Shown here in pieces: positions 7,526 to 14,773 of a stretch of DNA of 64,000 nt. The DNA is from BCD1 sp965230565 (GTDB lineage Bacteria > Bacteroidota > Bacteroidia > Chitinophagales > Saprospiraceae): contig CBDDLH010000011.1 of assembly GCA_965230565.1 (NCBI GenBank), positions 284,084 through 348,083 of the forward strand, given 5' to 3'. Every line of letters begins with the position of its first letter. The stretch's first letter is position 1. The notes under the pieces were generated by a model. It did no database searches. It had not been told where the DNA came from and worked only from the letters and a program-made list of their open reading frames with translations. Both the position numbers and the translations under genes were made by a program.

Positions 7526-9013
7526 ATGAGTACGGAAAATAAATCATTTATAGGGTTAATGCGTTCATTTAGCCCTACGTATTGGATTACCAGTGCCATG
7601 GAGCTCTTTGAGCGTTGGGCCTGGTATGGAATGTTTGCAGTTTTGGCGCTTTATCTAACTGGATCTACTGACGAAGGAGCGCTCGGGTTTTCCCACACCG
7701 AAAAGGGATACATCATGGGACCGGTTACGGCTATTTTGTATCTTTTGCCAATTTTCACCGGAGTAATTGCAGACAAGATCGGATACAAATTATCCCTCGT
7801 AATCGCTTATGTGATATTGATCGTCGGATATTATCTTTTGGGAACGGTATCCGGCTTCTGGTCATTTTACATCATCTTTCTTTTTGTTGCTCTGGGGGCG
7901 GCCATGTTTAAACCTGTTGCTTCCGGTTCCATTACCAAAACCACCGATAAATCCAATTCTACCCTCGGGTTTGGAATCTTTTATATGATGGTGAACGTGG
8001 GAGGTTTTATTGGGCCTGCCATGTCTTCCTATTTGAGAACTACCTTTGGTTGGAAATTGGTTTTCATCCAGGCCGCAGTTGTTATTGGTATCAACCTCAT
8101 TATGGTACTTTTATTCTTTAAGGAACCATATCGTGAAAAAACAGAAGAGAGTTTTGGAGAAGCTATTTCCAATGCTGCGAAAAAGATTGTGGAGGCCGTA
8201 ATGGATGTTCGACTCACGGTACTATTGATCATCATGATCGGGTTCTGGACCATGTTTAATCAGTTGTTCTACACCCTCCCTACCTTTATTGAAGATTGGG
8301 TAGATACCAGATTGCTGCACGATCAGATTGCGAGTTTCTGGCCATGGCTGGCAAGCATAATGAGTGGTGGCGGTGATTCCGTGAATCCGGAATGGTTGAT
8401 CAATATCGATGCCGGAGCGATTGTATTGTTGCAGGCATTGGTATCATTCTTTGTTTTGAAAATGCGTCACGTGTCTGCTATGATCCGCGGATTTATCATC
8501 GCAGCTATTGGTATCGGAATCACTTTCTATACACATAATGGATTATTTACCATCGTGGGTATCGTGATTTTCGCTATTGGTGAAATGATGACCAACCCGA
8601 CTTTCTCCTCTTTTATTGCGATTATTTCTCCTCGTGGAAAAGAAGCCCTGTACCAGGGAGCTTATTTCCTCCCTGTAGCTGCCGGCAACTTTTTTACCAC
8701 TTTCGTATCCGGTAACCTTTACCAGGCATGGTCTGATAAACTGGGACTGTTACAAGGAGAAATGGCGAAACGAAATATCGAAATGCCTGAAATAACGCAG
8801 GAGTTTACCAAAAATAACTATTTCGAACTAGCATCGGAAAAACTGGGTATGTCGCAGAATGAAATGACTCAGTTGATTTGGGATACCTATCAGCCTAACA
8901 GGATATGGTATGTCATTGTCGCCATTGGGATAGTCTCGATCATTGCCTTATCTGTTTATGACAGGATGGTGATCAGGCCGAAAGAGAAGAATGGCGAATC
9001 GCCAACGGATTAA
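7526..9013 (+). CDS. POT-like MFS transporter, divergent second copy
   Basis: A 495-residue MFS permease related to peptide transporters but the most divergent of the three. It keeps E26-x-x-E29-R30 (AMELFERWAWYGMF) and an IFYMMVNVGGFIGP segment matching the PTR2 pattern, but lacks the EQAGTS block of its neighbours. An insertion of about 40 residues between helices in the second half (around DTRLLHDQIASFWPW) may face the periplasm. Substrate is probably peptides but less certain than for its neighbours. It is bounded by hairpins on both sides. Confidence 0.88.
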   Translation: MSTENKSFIGLMRSFSPTYWITSAMELFERWAWYGMFAVLALYLTGSTDEGALGFSHTEKGYIMGPVTAILYLLPIFTGVIADKIGYKLSLVIAYVILIVGYYLLGTVSGFWSFYIIFLFVALGAAMFKPVASGSITKTTDKSNSTLGFGIFYMMVNVGGFIGPAMSSYLRTTFGWKLVFIQAAVVIGINLIMVLLFFKEPYREKTEESFGEAISNAAKKIVEAVMDVRLTVLLIIMIGFWTMFNQLFYTLPTFIEDWVDTRLLHDQIASFWPWLASIMSGGGDSVNPEWLINIDAGAIVLLQALVSFFVLKMRHVSAMIRGFIIAAIGIGITFYTHNGLFTIVGIVIFAIGEMMTNPTFSSFIAIISPRGKEALYQGAYFLPVAAGNFFTTFVSGNLYQAWSDKLGLLQGEMAKRNIEMPEITQEFTKNNYFELASEKLGMSQNEMTQLIWDTYQPNRIWYVIVAIGIVSIIALSVYDRMVIRPKEKNGESPTD

Positions 9014-9037
9014 AAAATATCATAGAATTTTCAAAAT

Positions 9038-9066
9038 GCTCCTATCCTGGTATAGGAGCGTTTTTT
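9038..9066 (+). terminator. Terminator after second POT-like gene
   Basis: GCTCCTAT at 9038-9045 pairs with ATAGGAGC at 9052-9059, followed by a run of T from 9061. Confidence 0.85.
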
Positions 9067-9090
9067 ATTTACCACACCTAACTTAAAATT

Positions 9091-10875
9091 ATGTCTGATT
9101 ACGCAGAAGGTAACAATCAACCGGAAATATTAGGGCATCCGATAGGTTTGTTTGTTTTGTTCTTCACGGAAATGTGGGAACGATTCAGTTATTACGGAAT
9201 GCGTGCTTTGCTCATCCTGTTTTTGGTCGCCAAAGTGAATGACGGTGGCTGGGGATGGTCAAGAGCGGAAGCGTATTCACTTTTTGGATGGTATGTTATG
9301 CTGGTATATTTTCTGCCGCTGTTAGGTGGCTGGCTGGCTGATAATAAATGGGGGCACGTGAAAACGGTTATTGTCGGCGCGTCGATAATAACGGCAGGTC
9401 ACGCTTCCATGGCTATTTCCGATTTGCAAATCGGTATAGATCTGAAATTTGTATTTTATCTGGGGTTGCTGTTGATTGTACTGGGAACGGGCTTGTTTAA
9501 ACCCAATATGTCCTCCATTGTAGGAAAGATGTATTCTCCACAAAGTAAGAAAAAGGATGGAGCCTACACCATTTTTTATATGGGGGTGAATGCCGGAGCC
9601 TTTATCGGAGTATTACTGGTGGGCTGGATCGGAGAGACTTTCAGCTGGTCGTGGGGATTTGGTCTGGCAGGAGTGTTTATGTTCTTTGGTTTACTGCAAT
9701 TCTATTTTGCCCGAAGTGTTTTTGGGAAAGCAGCTTCCATGCCTAAGCCTAAAGAAGTTGATTTGACACCAGAGGAAAAAGAACGTGAGGTGCCATTTAC
9801 TAAAACCGACCTTACTTTGGCCGGAATTGGCGGTTTCTTTGCCGTCACCTGGATCGTAAACGGTATTTTTTCGGTAGTGACCAGAGGTAATCAGTTCCTG
9901 ATGGAGAATGTATTTTCATTTAACCTTCAGGATCAGGTCATTTCTGTTGGCTTGTCCAATATCTTTTTTATTCTTTCCCTGATCGTGTTCGCTTCTCTGG
10001 GAATCTCCAGGCTGGGGCGTTATCATCCGGTTGAAAGAGATCGTTTGAAGGTAGTTTTCATTATCGCTTTCTTTGTAATCTTCTTCTGGGCGAGTTTTGA
10101 GCAGGCGGGGACATCAATGACCATTTTTGCGAGAGATTACACCAATAGAGTGTTGTCTGGAGATTGGGGTGTGGTTTATAAAATAGTAGATTTCATTCTT
10201 TCGGTTGCGCCGATGCTTGTATTGACCTGGGTGATTTACAAGCTGGCAAAGGCCATTCTTAAGAAATATCCATTAACCGTTCTTTTTACCTCTATAAGTT
10301 TTACCATCATCTGGATTTTGGTGATCATAAGGGTTTACGATAAGGTGACAGGGAATACAACCATTGTTGATACGTCCTGGTTCCAGATTCTCAATCCGGT
10401 ATTCATCATTTCTTTGGCTCCGTTGTATTCCAGGTTCTGGAAAAGGACTTCCTTTACAGGTCCTCAGAAGTTTTCAATGGGACTGACGCTCCTGGCTGCA
10501 GGGTTTGGTATGCTGACCATCGGTGCATCCAGTATTGCTCCGGGAGCCGAAACGGCTGCTGTCAGCATGGTTTGGTTGCTTTTGGCCTATTTCCTTCATA
10601 CGATGGGAGAGTTGGCCGTTGCTCCGGTAGGATTGTCCTATGTCAGTAAACTGACCCCGGGCAGAATGTTGGCCTTTTTATTCGGAATATGGTATGTCTT
10701 TACGGGGCTCTCCGGAAAGTTGGCCTCCACTTTGGCAGAGTATTCTGATAAAATTGCGGAAAGCGTCGGACTGTCAGGTTTCTTCCTGATATTCACTATC
10801 GTGCCTTTTGCTGCCGGATTGGTTATTTTGAGTCTTAACAAACCGATCAAACGACTGATGCACGGAGTGGAGTAG
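9091..10875 (+). CDS. POT/PTR2 family peptide transporter (third of three)
   Basis: A long POT permease of 594 residues. It has E27-x-x-E30-R31 (TEMWERFSYYGMR), the PTR2 pattern YTIFYMGVNAGAFIG near residue 155, and SFEQAGTSMTIFARDY in the C-terminal half, all as in proton-coupled oligopeptide transporters. The extra length comes from a central segment (about 215-300) and an additional helix pair around residues 370-420. It shares the ending KPIKRLMHGVE with the first gene of the array (KPIKKLMHGVE), so these two are closer to each other than to the middle gene. Confidence 0.94.
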   Translation: MSDYAEGNNQPEILGHPIGLFVLFFTEMWERFSYYGMRALLILFLVAKVNDGGWGWSRAEAYSLFGWYVMLVYFLPLLGGWLADNKWGHVKTVIVGASIITAGHASMAISDLQIGIDLKFVFYLGLLLIVLGTGLFKPNMSSIVGKMYSPQSKKKDGAYTIFYMGVNAGAFIGVLLVGWIGETFSWSWGFGLAGVFMFFGLLQFYFARSVFGKAASMPKPKEVDLTPEEKEREVPFTKTDLTLAGIGGFFAVTWIVNGIFSVVTRGNQFLMENVFSFNLQDQVISVGLSNIFFILSLIVFASLGISRLGRYHPVERDRLKVVFIIAFFVIFFWASFEQAGTSMTIFARDYTNRVLSGDWGVVYKIVDFILSVAPMLVLTWVIYKLAKAILKKYPLTVLFTSISFTIIWILVIIRVYDKVTGNTTIVDTSWFQILNPVFIISLAPLYSRFWKRTSFTGPQKFSMGLTLLAAGFGMLTIGASSIAPGAETAAVSMVWLLLAYFLHTMGELAVAPVGLSYVSKLTPGRMLAFLFGIWYVFTGLSGKLASTLAEYSDKIAESVGLSGFFLIFTIVPFAAGLVILSLNKPIKRLMHGVE

Positions 10876-10939
10876 CAAGTAGTTGCTATGCTTTGCGTTG
10901 CGGGTCCCGGAATTTAGTTCCCGGGTGCCACTACGTTCC

Positions 10940-10980
10940 ATTACGGGTTGCGGGTTTTATTCGCAACCCGTAATTTTTTT
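10940..10980 (+). terminator. Terminator after third POT gene
   Basis: A perfect 13-bp stem (10940-10952 with 10962-10974) and seven T at 10974-10980. The stem sequence ATTACGGGTTGCG partly repeats in the DNA just upstream (GCGTTGCGGGTCCC), a common look in this genome. Confidence 0.9.
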
Positions 10981-11029
10981 TGGTGCCGATAGATAATTGT
11001 ATTTTAGCTTAATCAAAACTTCAAACAAT

Positions 11030-11482
11030 ATGAAAAAAGACTTTCAATCCCTGCAAATCATACATGCATCCCTCTGTGTCGGAGCATTACTCTTTTTCCT
11101 GGTGGTCTATTTTGTTTTGGGAACAGAAGAGGCGGCAGCAGCGGGAAGTGAAGAGATGGTTTTTAAATATTTACCACCGGTGCTGATCTTCTCCGGGATA
11201 ATACTGGCAAGATTTATGGATCGAACCAAACTTGGGGCCTTTAAATTTCCTGCAGAAATGACAGATAAGTTCGTCGATTACCGGACAAGGATTATTCTTC
11301 GCTCCGCATTGACAGAGGGGCCTGTGCTTTTTGTGGTTGTTGCCCTTTTGCTCACAGGGGATAATTTCAATATTTTGTACTTTGCAATTGGCTGGCTGGC
11401 GATGTTGTATTTCCGACCATATGTTGCGGAGTTTTCAAGGGATTATCACTTGTCTGGACAGGAGCAGCAGGAGTTGCGTTGA
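11030..11482 (+). CDS. Small integral membrane protein, unknown function
   Basis: A 150-residue protein with about four hydrophobic segments: IIHASLCVGALLFFLVVYFV (10-29), LPPVLIFSGIILARFM, EGPVLFVVVALLLTG and ILYFAIGWLAMLYFRP. The short cytoplasmic-looking tail ends EFSRDYHLSGQEQQELR. I do not recognise the family. The ATG at 11030 is preferred over a TTG 33 bases upstream because it begins directly with the basic MKKDF and the first helix. It stands alone behind the POT array terminator; a gap of 230 bases separates it from the LuxR-type regulator. Confidence 0.65.
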   Translation: MKKDFQSLQIIHASLCVGALLFFLVVYFVLGTEEAAAAGSEEMVFKYLPPVLIFSGIILARFMDRTKLGAFKFPAEMTDKFVDYRTRIILRSALTEGPVLFVVVALLLTGDNFNILYFAIGWLAMLYFRPYVAEFSRDYHLSGQEQQELR

Positions 11483-11570
11483 TTCAAAAAAGATTAATGT
11501 CAATTTGTATGTGGGATCAAAAAGTATAAACTATCCCGGCACTGATCTAAAGTTAATCTTTTTAACCACA

Positions 11571-11606
11571 GGGCTCACTGAGAAGCCACAGAGATCACCG
11601 GGAAGG
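11571..11606 (+). repeat. Degenerate AACCACAGGG-type intergenic repeat, copy 1
   Basis: The text TTAACCACAGGG..CACTGAGAA..CACAGAG recurs at 12203-12250 on the other side of the LuxR-type gene. It is low-complexity, built from CACAG/CACTGAG words, and shows no coding character. Confidence 0.45.
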
Positions 11607-11713
11607 TGCGCAAACAACTTGAACTCTTTGAACAAAATGGGACTAGTTCAGTCAGGGTACTTATTATGCAATCTCAATCAATTTTCTTTTTAAAGAACTC
11701 TGTTTAATAAATC

Positions 11714-12145
11714 GTGAAACGCACCATCATATATTACGGTCTTGGCATGGCAGGTCTCTTTCTTGTCTTAAAAGCCCTTGAATATACGACCCTGTTAAGA
11801 ATGGGGTCGGTAGAAGTGTATGTTGGTATCGTGGCGGTGATCTTTACCGGCCTTGGGGTGTGGATCGCTTCGGCCCTTCGAAAGCCACAAGCGAAAAACC
11901 CGGACAATACGGATGAGCCCTTCGAGCCAAATCAAAAAGTCATTTCTGAACTGGGACTCACTGAAAGAGAAATGGAAATCCTGGAACTCATCGCAGAAGG
12001 TCATTCCAATCAGGAGATTGCCGGAGAGTTGTTCATTTCACTCAGCACCGTAAAAACCCATTGTTCGAATATTTTTTCAAAACTGGATGTTAAACGCCGT
12101 ACTCAGGCGATACAACGGGCAAAGGAATTGAGGGTTATTTTGTAG
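11714..12145 (+). CDS. Membrane-anchored LuxR-type helix-turn-helix regulator
   Basis: A 143-residue protein with two N-terminal membrane segments (TIIYYGLGMAGLFLVLKAL and EVYVGIVAVIFTGLGVWIA), a short acidic linker, and a C-terminal NarL/FixJ-type HTH (about 78-143): LTEREMEILELIAEGHSNQE, followed by ISLSTVKTHCSNIFSKL with the recognition helix. There is no receiver domain, so it is not a classical response regulator; signal input, if any, would come from the membrane part. It starts with GTG at 11714. It precedes a DUF4199 gene with tandem operator-like repeats between, a possible target. Similar low-complexity repeats flank it on both sides. Confidence 0.85.
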   Translation: MKRTIIYYGLGMAGLFLVLKALEYTTLLRMGSVEVYVGIVAVIFTGLGVWIASALRKPQAKNPDNTDEPFEPNQKVISELGLTEREMEILELIAEGHSNQEIAGELFISLSTVKTHCSNIFSKLDVKRRTQAIQRAKELRVIL

Positions 12146-12202
12146 CCTTCAGTCTCCAGCCCACAGTCTTCAGGTTGTTTGGGGTGTGGGTTTGCGCAAG
12201 TG

Positions 12203-12250
12203 TTTAACCACAGGGTGCACAGAGTAGGCACAGGGTTCACTGAGAAATAC
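12203..12250 (+). repeat. Degenerate AACCACAGGG-type intergenic repeat, copy 2
   Basis: Related by eye to 11571-11606: TTTAACCACAGGGTGCACAGAG and then CACAGGGTTCACTGAGAA. The two copies bracket the LuxR-type gene in the same orientation. Confidence 0.45.
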
Positions 12251-12316
12251 CTGCTACTTTAACTACTTGTTTTCCTTTGAACCCCTTAAACGCCTTAAAC
12301 AACTGTTACTCCTCTC

Positions 12317-12357
12317 GTACTAAAGTATGATTTTGGTGATTTGGTACTAAAGTATGA
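12317..12357 (+). promoter_or_regulatory. Tandem 14-bp operator-like direct repeat before DUF4199
   Basis: GTACTAAAGTATGA occurs exactly twice, at 12317-12330 and 12344-12357, 27 bases apart start to start. Each copy contains the dyad TACT-AA-AGTA, the ACT-N-AGT type of half-site layout described for NarL/LuxR-family regulators such as VraR. It lies 76-116 bases before the DUF4199 start and directly after the LuxR-type gene. Binding is inferred. Confidence 0.45.
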
Positions 12358-12432
12358 GGCTCTTTTGCTGCTTTCCCCTTTTCTTTGGATCGTATTCAGT
12401 CACTAAATTGTTCATCTAAAAAATTAATTACT

Positions 12433-12960
12433 ATGAAAAATCCAATTTGGAAATACGGTTTACTTGCAGGCGGGATCGTTGTGGTACTGATGTATGGGTC
12501 ATTTTTGCTGCAAGGCGACGATTTTGATTTTTCCCGTGGAGAGCTTTATGGCTATGCAACTATGATTATCTCGTTATCGATGATATTCTTTGGCGTAAAA
12601 TCCTACAGAGATAATATACTCGAAGGCGGAATTACTTTCGGAAAAGCTTTTCAGGTAGGCTTATACATCGCTTTAATTGCTGCAGCAATTTATGTAATTG
12701 CCTGGATGTTGTACAGTTCTTTTGCGGCTACTGATTTTATGGATCAGTACTATCAATACGCTATGGAGCAATTGCAAAACAGTGGAGCCACCCAGGAAGA
12801 GATCGATAAGCAGGTCGCAAATATGGAAAGATACAAGGAGATGTACAAAAACCCTTTCTTTAAAATGGGCATCACCTTCATGGAGATCTTTCCTGTAGGG
12901 TTAATAGTGGCGTTGATCACTGCTTTTGTGTTGAGACGAAAGGTTGTGGAAGTGGGGTAG
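12433..12960 (+). CDS. DUF4199 domain-containing membrane protein
   Basis: A 175-residue protein with about four membrane segments and the DUF4199 layout: MKNPIWKYGLLAGGIVVVLM, then ATMIISLSMIFFGVKSYRD, GGITFGKAFQVGLYIALIAA, and a C-terminal GITFMEIFPVGLIVALITAF helix. A charged helical stretch (about 115-145) lies between helices 3 and 4. The family is widespread in Bacteroidota and of unknown function. The ATG at 12433 is chosen over an upstream frame extension because the extension lacks a plausible start context and signal. Tandem operator-like repeats lie upstream. Confidence 0.85.
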   Translation: MKNPIWKYGLLAGGIVVVLMYGSFLLQGDDFDFSRGELYGYATMIISLSMIFFGVKSYRDNILEGGITFGKAFQVGLYIALIAAAIYVIAWMLYSSFAATDFMDQYYQYAMEQLQNSGATQEEIDKQVANMERYKEMYKNPFFKMGITFMEIFPVGLIVALITAFVLRRKVVEVG

Positions 12961-12994
12961 ACTTTTCAGTTCTCAGTTTGCACGAAACTTATAC

Positions 12995-13021
12995 ACCTGC
13001 CTGCTGACGCAGGAGGCAGGT
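12995..13021 (+). repeat. Palindromic CCTGCCT/AGGCAGG repeat, copy 1
   Basis: ACCTGCCT at 12995-13002 pairs with AGGCAGGT at 13014-13021. Related palindromes occur at 21316-21345 and 54453-54479, all intergenic. Confidence 0.5.
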
Positions 13022-13172
13022 TCTACATTGGATATTCTGCTCTTTTGCGATTCTGTCTCACTTGCCGGAAAACCGAAATTTTGAAACAGGAAAGGTATAA
13101 TGAAAAAGTTGGATCTAAAGAATAACATGGCAGAACCGCAGAATATCCAACCGCAGAATGTCCAATGTAGAA
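13021..13172. repeat. 20-bp inverted repeat with 112-bp spacer
   Basis: TTCTACATTGGATATTCTGC at 13021-13040 is the reverse complement, with one mismatch, of 13153-13172. A further partial copy (GCAGAATATCCAA) lies at 13139-13151. It fills the gap between the convergent DUF4199 and helical-protein genes. Confidence 0.55.
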
Positions 13173-13192
13173 GTATTTAAACCAGCAACCAG

Positions 13193-14596
13193 TTATACCG
13201 CCTCCAGCTGCTCCAACAACCAGGTTCTCTCCCGCAGTGGGTTGGTACTTTCAATTTCTTTTCGAAGTTTGGCTTTTTCGTTTTTATCATAGGGATTCAC
13301 CCGGACCAGTTTTCGGGTGAGTTTGATTACGTTTTTGAAAAGAGGCTCGTGGTAGCCTACATCTTTCCGGTGAAGGTAGGTACGCATACTTTCCAGCAGG
13401 GACTCGAGTGTGTCGAATTCGGTTAATTCATAGTACATTTTCAGCAGCAGGGTTTTGGCGTTGAGGTTGAGCAGGATATCATCAAAATCGGTTCGAACCA
13501 GAAGTGGCATTGCTTTGTCGTAATCTTTTTGCTCGAAGTGTAATCTGGCCATGCAATAGTGTACAAAGTGATCCCTGACTTTTTCAGGAAGATATTTTTG
13601 ATAGGTTTCCACAAAGCTTTCGACCCATTCGTATTCTGCAACCTGCAGACCATTGAGCGCAATATTGGCAAAGGTCCAGGGACTTAAGCTGTTGTTTTCG
13701 ATAATGAGATCAAACTCCAGCATTTTTTTGAACAGCTCAAAGGTTTCCCGGATAAAGGCCTTATCTCCTTCGTTATTTCTTCGGATGCAATAATTGAGGG
13801 CCATGAGGTAGATATCTCTCGTTTCTGCTTTTGGGAAAGAATTTCCCAGGTTGAACATGTTCTTTTTTAAATGGTCGAAATAAGATTTATCCGGACTTGT
13901 AAGTGCCTTGTAACCATAGTAATAAACAGCAATGGCAGGAGTGTCCAGAATATCGTTATTTTCGACATAACTGAGTACATCATCCAAAAGTCCCGGAGCG
14001 TATTCGGCTTTATAGACCCTTTGATGGGCGAGCATCAGACAGCTGAGTTTGAGCTTGTCGGCAAAAAAAGTAGTGTCCAGCGCATCCGACAATTCCTGCA
14101 GGTTCATCTTGATATTCCGTTTTTGTTTTTCAAAAAACAGATATTGCTCTTTTTGAATGAGGTATTCATTGCGCAGGAAATGTTCATTCCTCAAATTTTG
14201 CTTTTCCTGAAGGCTGGAGATGCTCCGGATGGTTTTTTGATAGGCTTTTGACATATTTTTTTTGCGATAAACGCCCGCAAGTGCCATTTTTAACCGAACT
14301 TCATCCTCACGAAGATCACTGTAAGTGAGATATTCCTCGATGCATTTGTTGAGAAAAAAGATGGTTTGCCTGAATTTTGCATCGTCATAAGACTGTTTTG
14401 GAAATATTTTTTGGAATATCCGCTCTTTTTCAAGGTGTTTATCGTTATACAAGTACTTTTCATTGGAAAGGTATTCAAACAAAGCAACCACATCCTCCCT
14501 TTGATTATGAACAGGGGAAAGCAGCCATTTCCGCAGTTCGCGGACCTCTTTTTTCGAAAATCTCCTGAAAAGGGTGGTAAGATGGTTATTTTTCAT
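13193..14596 (-). CDS. Large helical repeat-like protein, unknown function
   Basis: A cytoplasmic-looking 467-residue protein without signal peptide or membrane segments. It is predicted by eye to be almost entirely alpha-helical, with TPR-like paired helices, for example YYGYKALTSPDKSYFDHLKK and AKTLLLKMYYELTEFDTLES. The N-terminus (LFRRFSKKEVRELRKWLLSP) is basic and may bind nucleic acid or protein. I do not recognise a named family. It begins at an ATG at 14596 and stands alone between a repeat-rich gap and a divergent T9SS cargo gene. Confidence 0.75.
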   Translation of the reverse strand: MKNNHLTTLFRRFSKKEVRELRKWLLSPVHNQREDVVALFEYLSNEKYLYNDKHLEKERIFQKIFPKQSYDDAKFRQTIFFLNKCIEEYLTYSDLREDEVRLKMALAGVYRKKNMSKAYQKTIRSISSLQEKQNLRNEHFLRNEYLIQKEQYLFFEKQKRNIKMNLQELSDALDTTFFADKLKLSCLMLAHQRVYKAEYAPGLLDDVLSYVENNDILDTPAIAVYYYGYKALTSPDKSYFDHLKKNMFNLGNSFPKAETRDIYLMALNYCIRRNNEGDKAFIRETFELFKKMLEFDLIIENNSLSPWTFANIALNGLQVAEYEWVESFVETYQKYLPEKVRDHFVHYCMARLHFEQKDYDKAMPLLVRTDFDDILLNLNAKTLLLKMYYELTEFDTLESLLESMRTYLHRKDVGYHEPLFKNVIKLTRKLVRVNPYDKNEKAKLRKEIESTNPLRERTWLLEQLEAV

Positions 14597-14773
14597 AGTT
14601 AAACCGACAACTTTTTTTCAACAAAACCTAAGACCTGATTAAAATAAAATTCATTGATTATCAATGTTTTAAGTGTTTTTTGTGCTTTATTTGTATTGTG
14701 AAATTAGTAATTTTTTTTCAACAAATAGCTTTTTCTGTCATTGTTTTAGTAACCATATTAATAGACTTTTGTT

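Noticed and set aside
11331..11693. Frame after the small membrane protein
   Set aside because: Overlaps that gene out of frame and then runs through repeat text.
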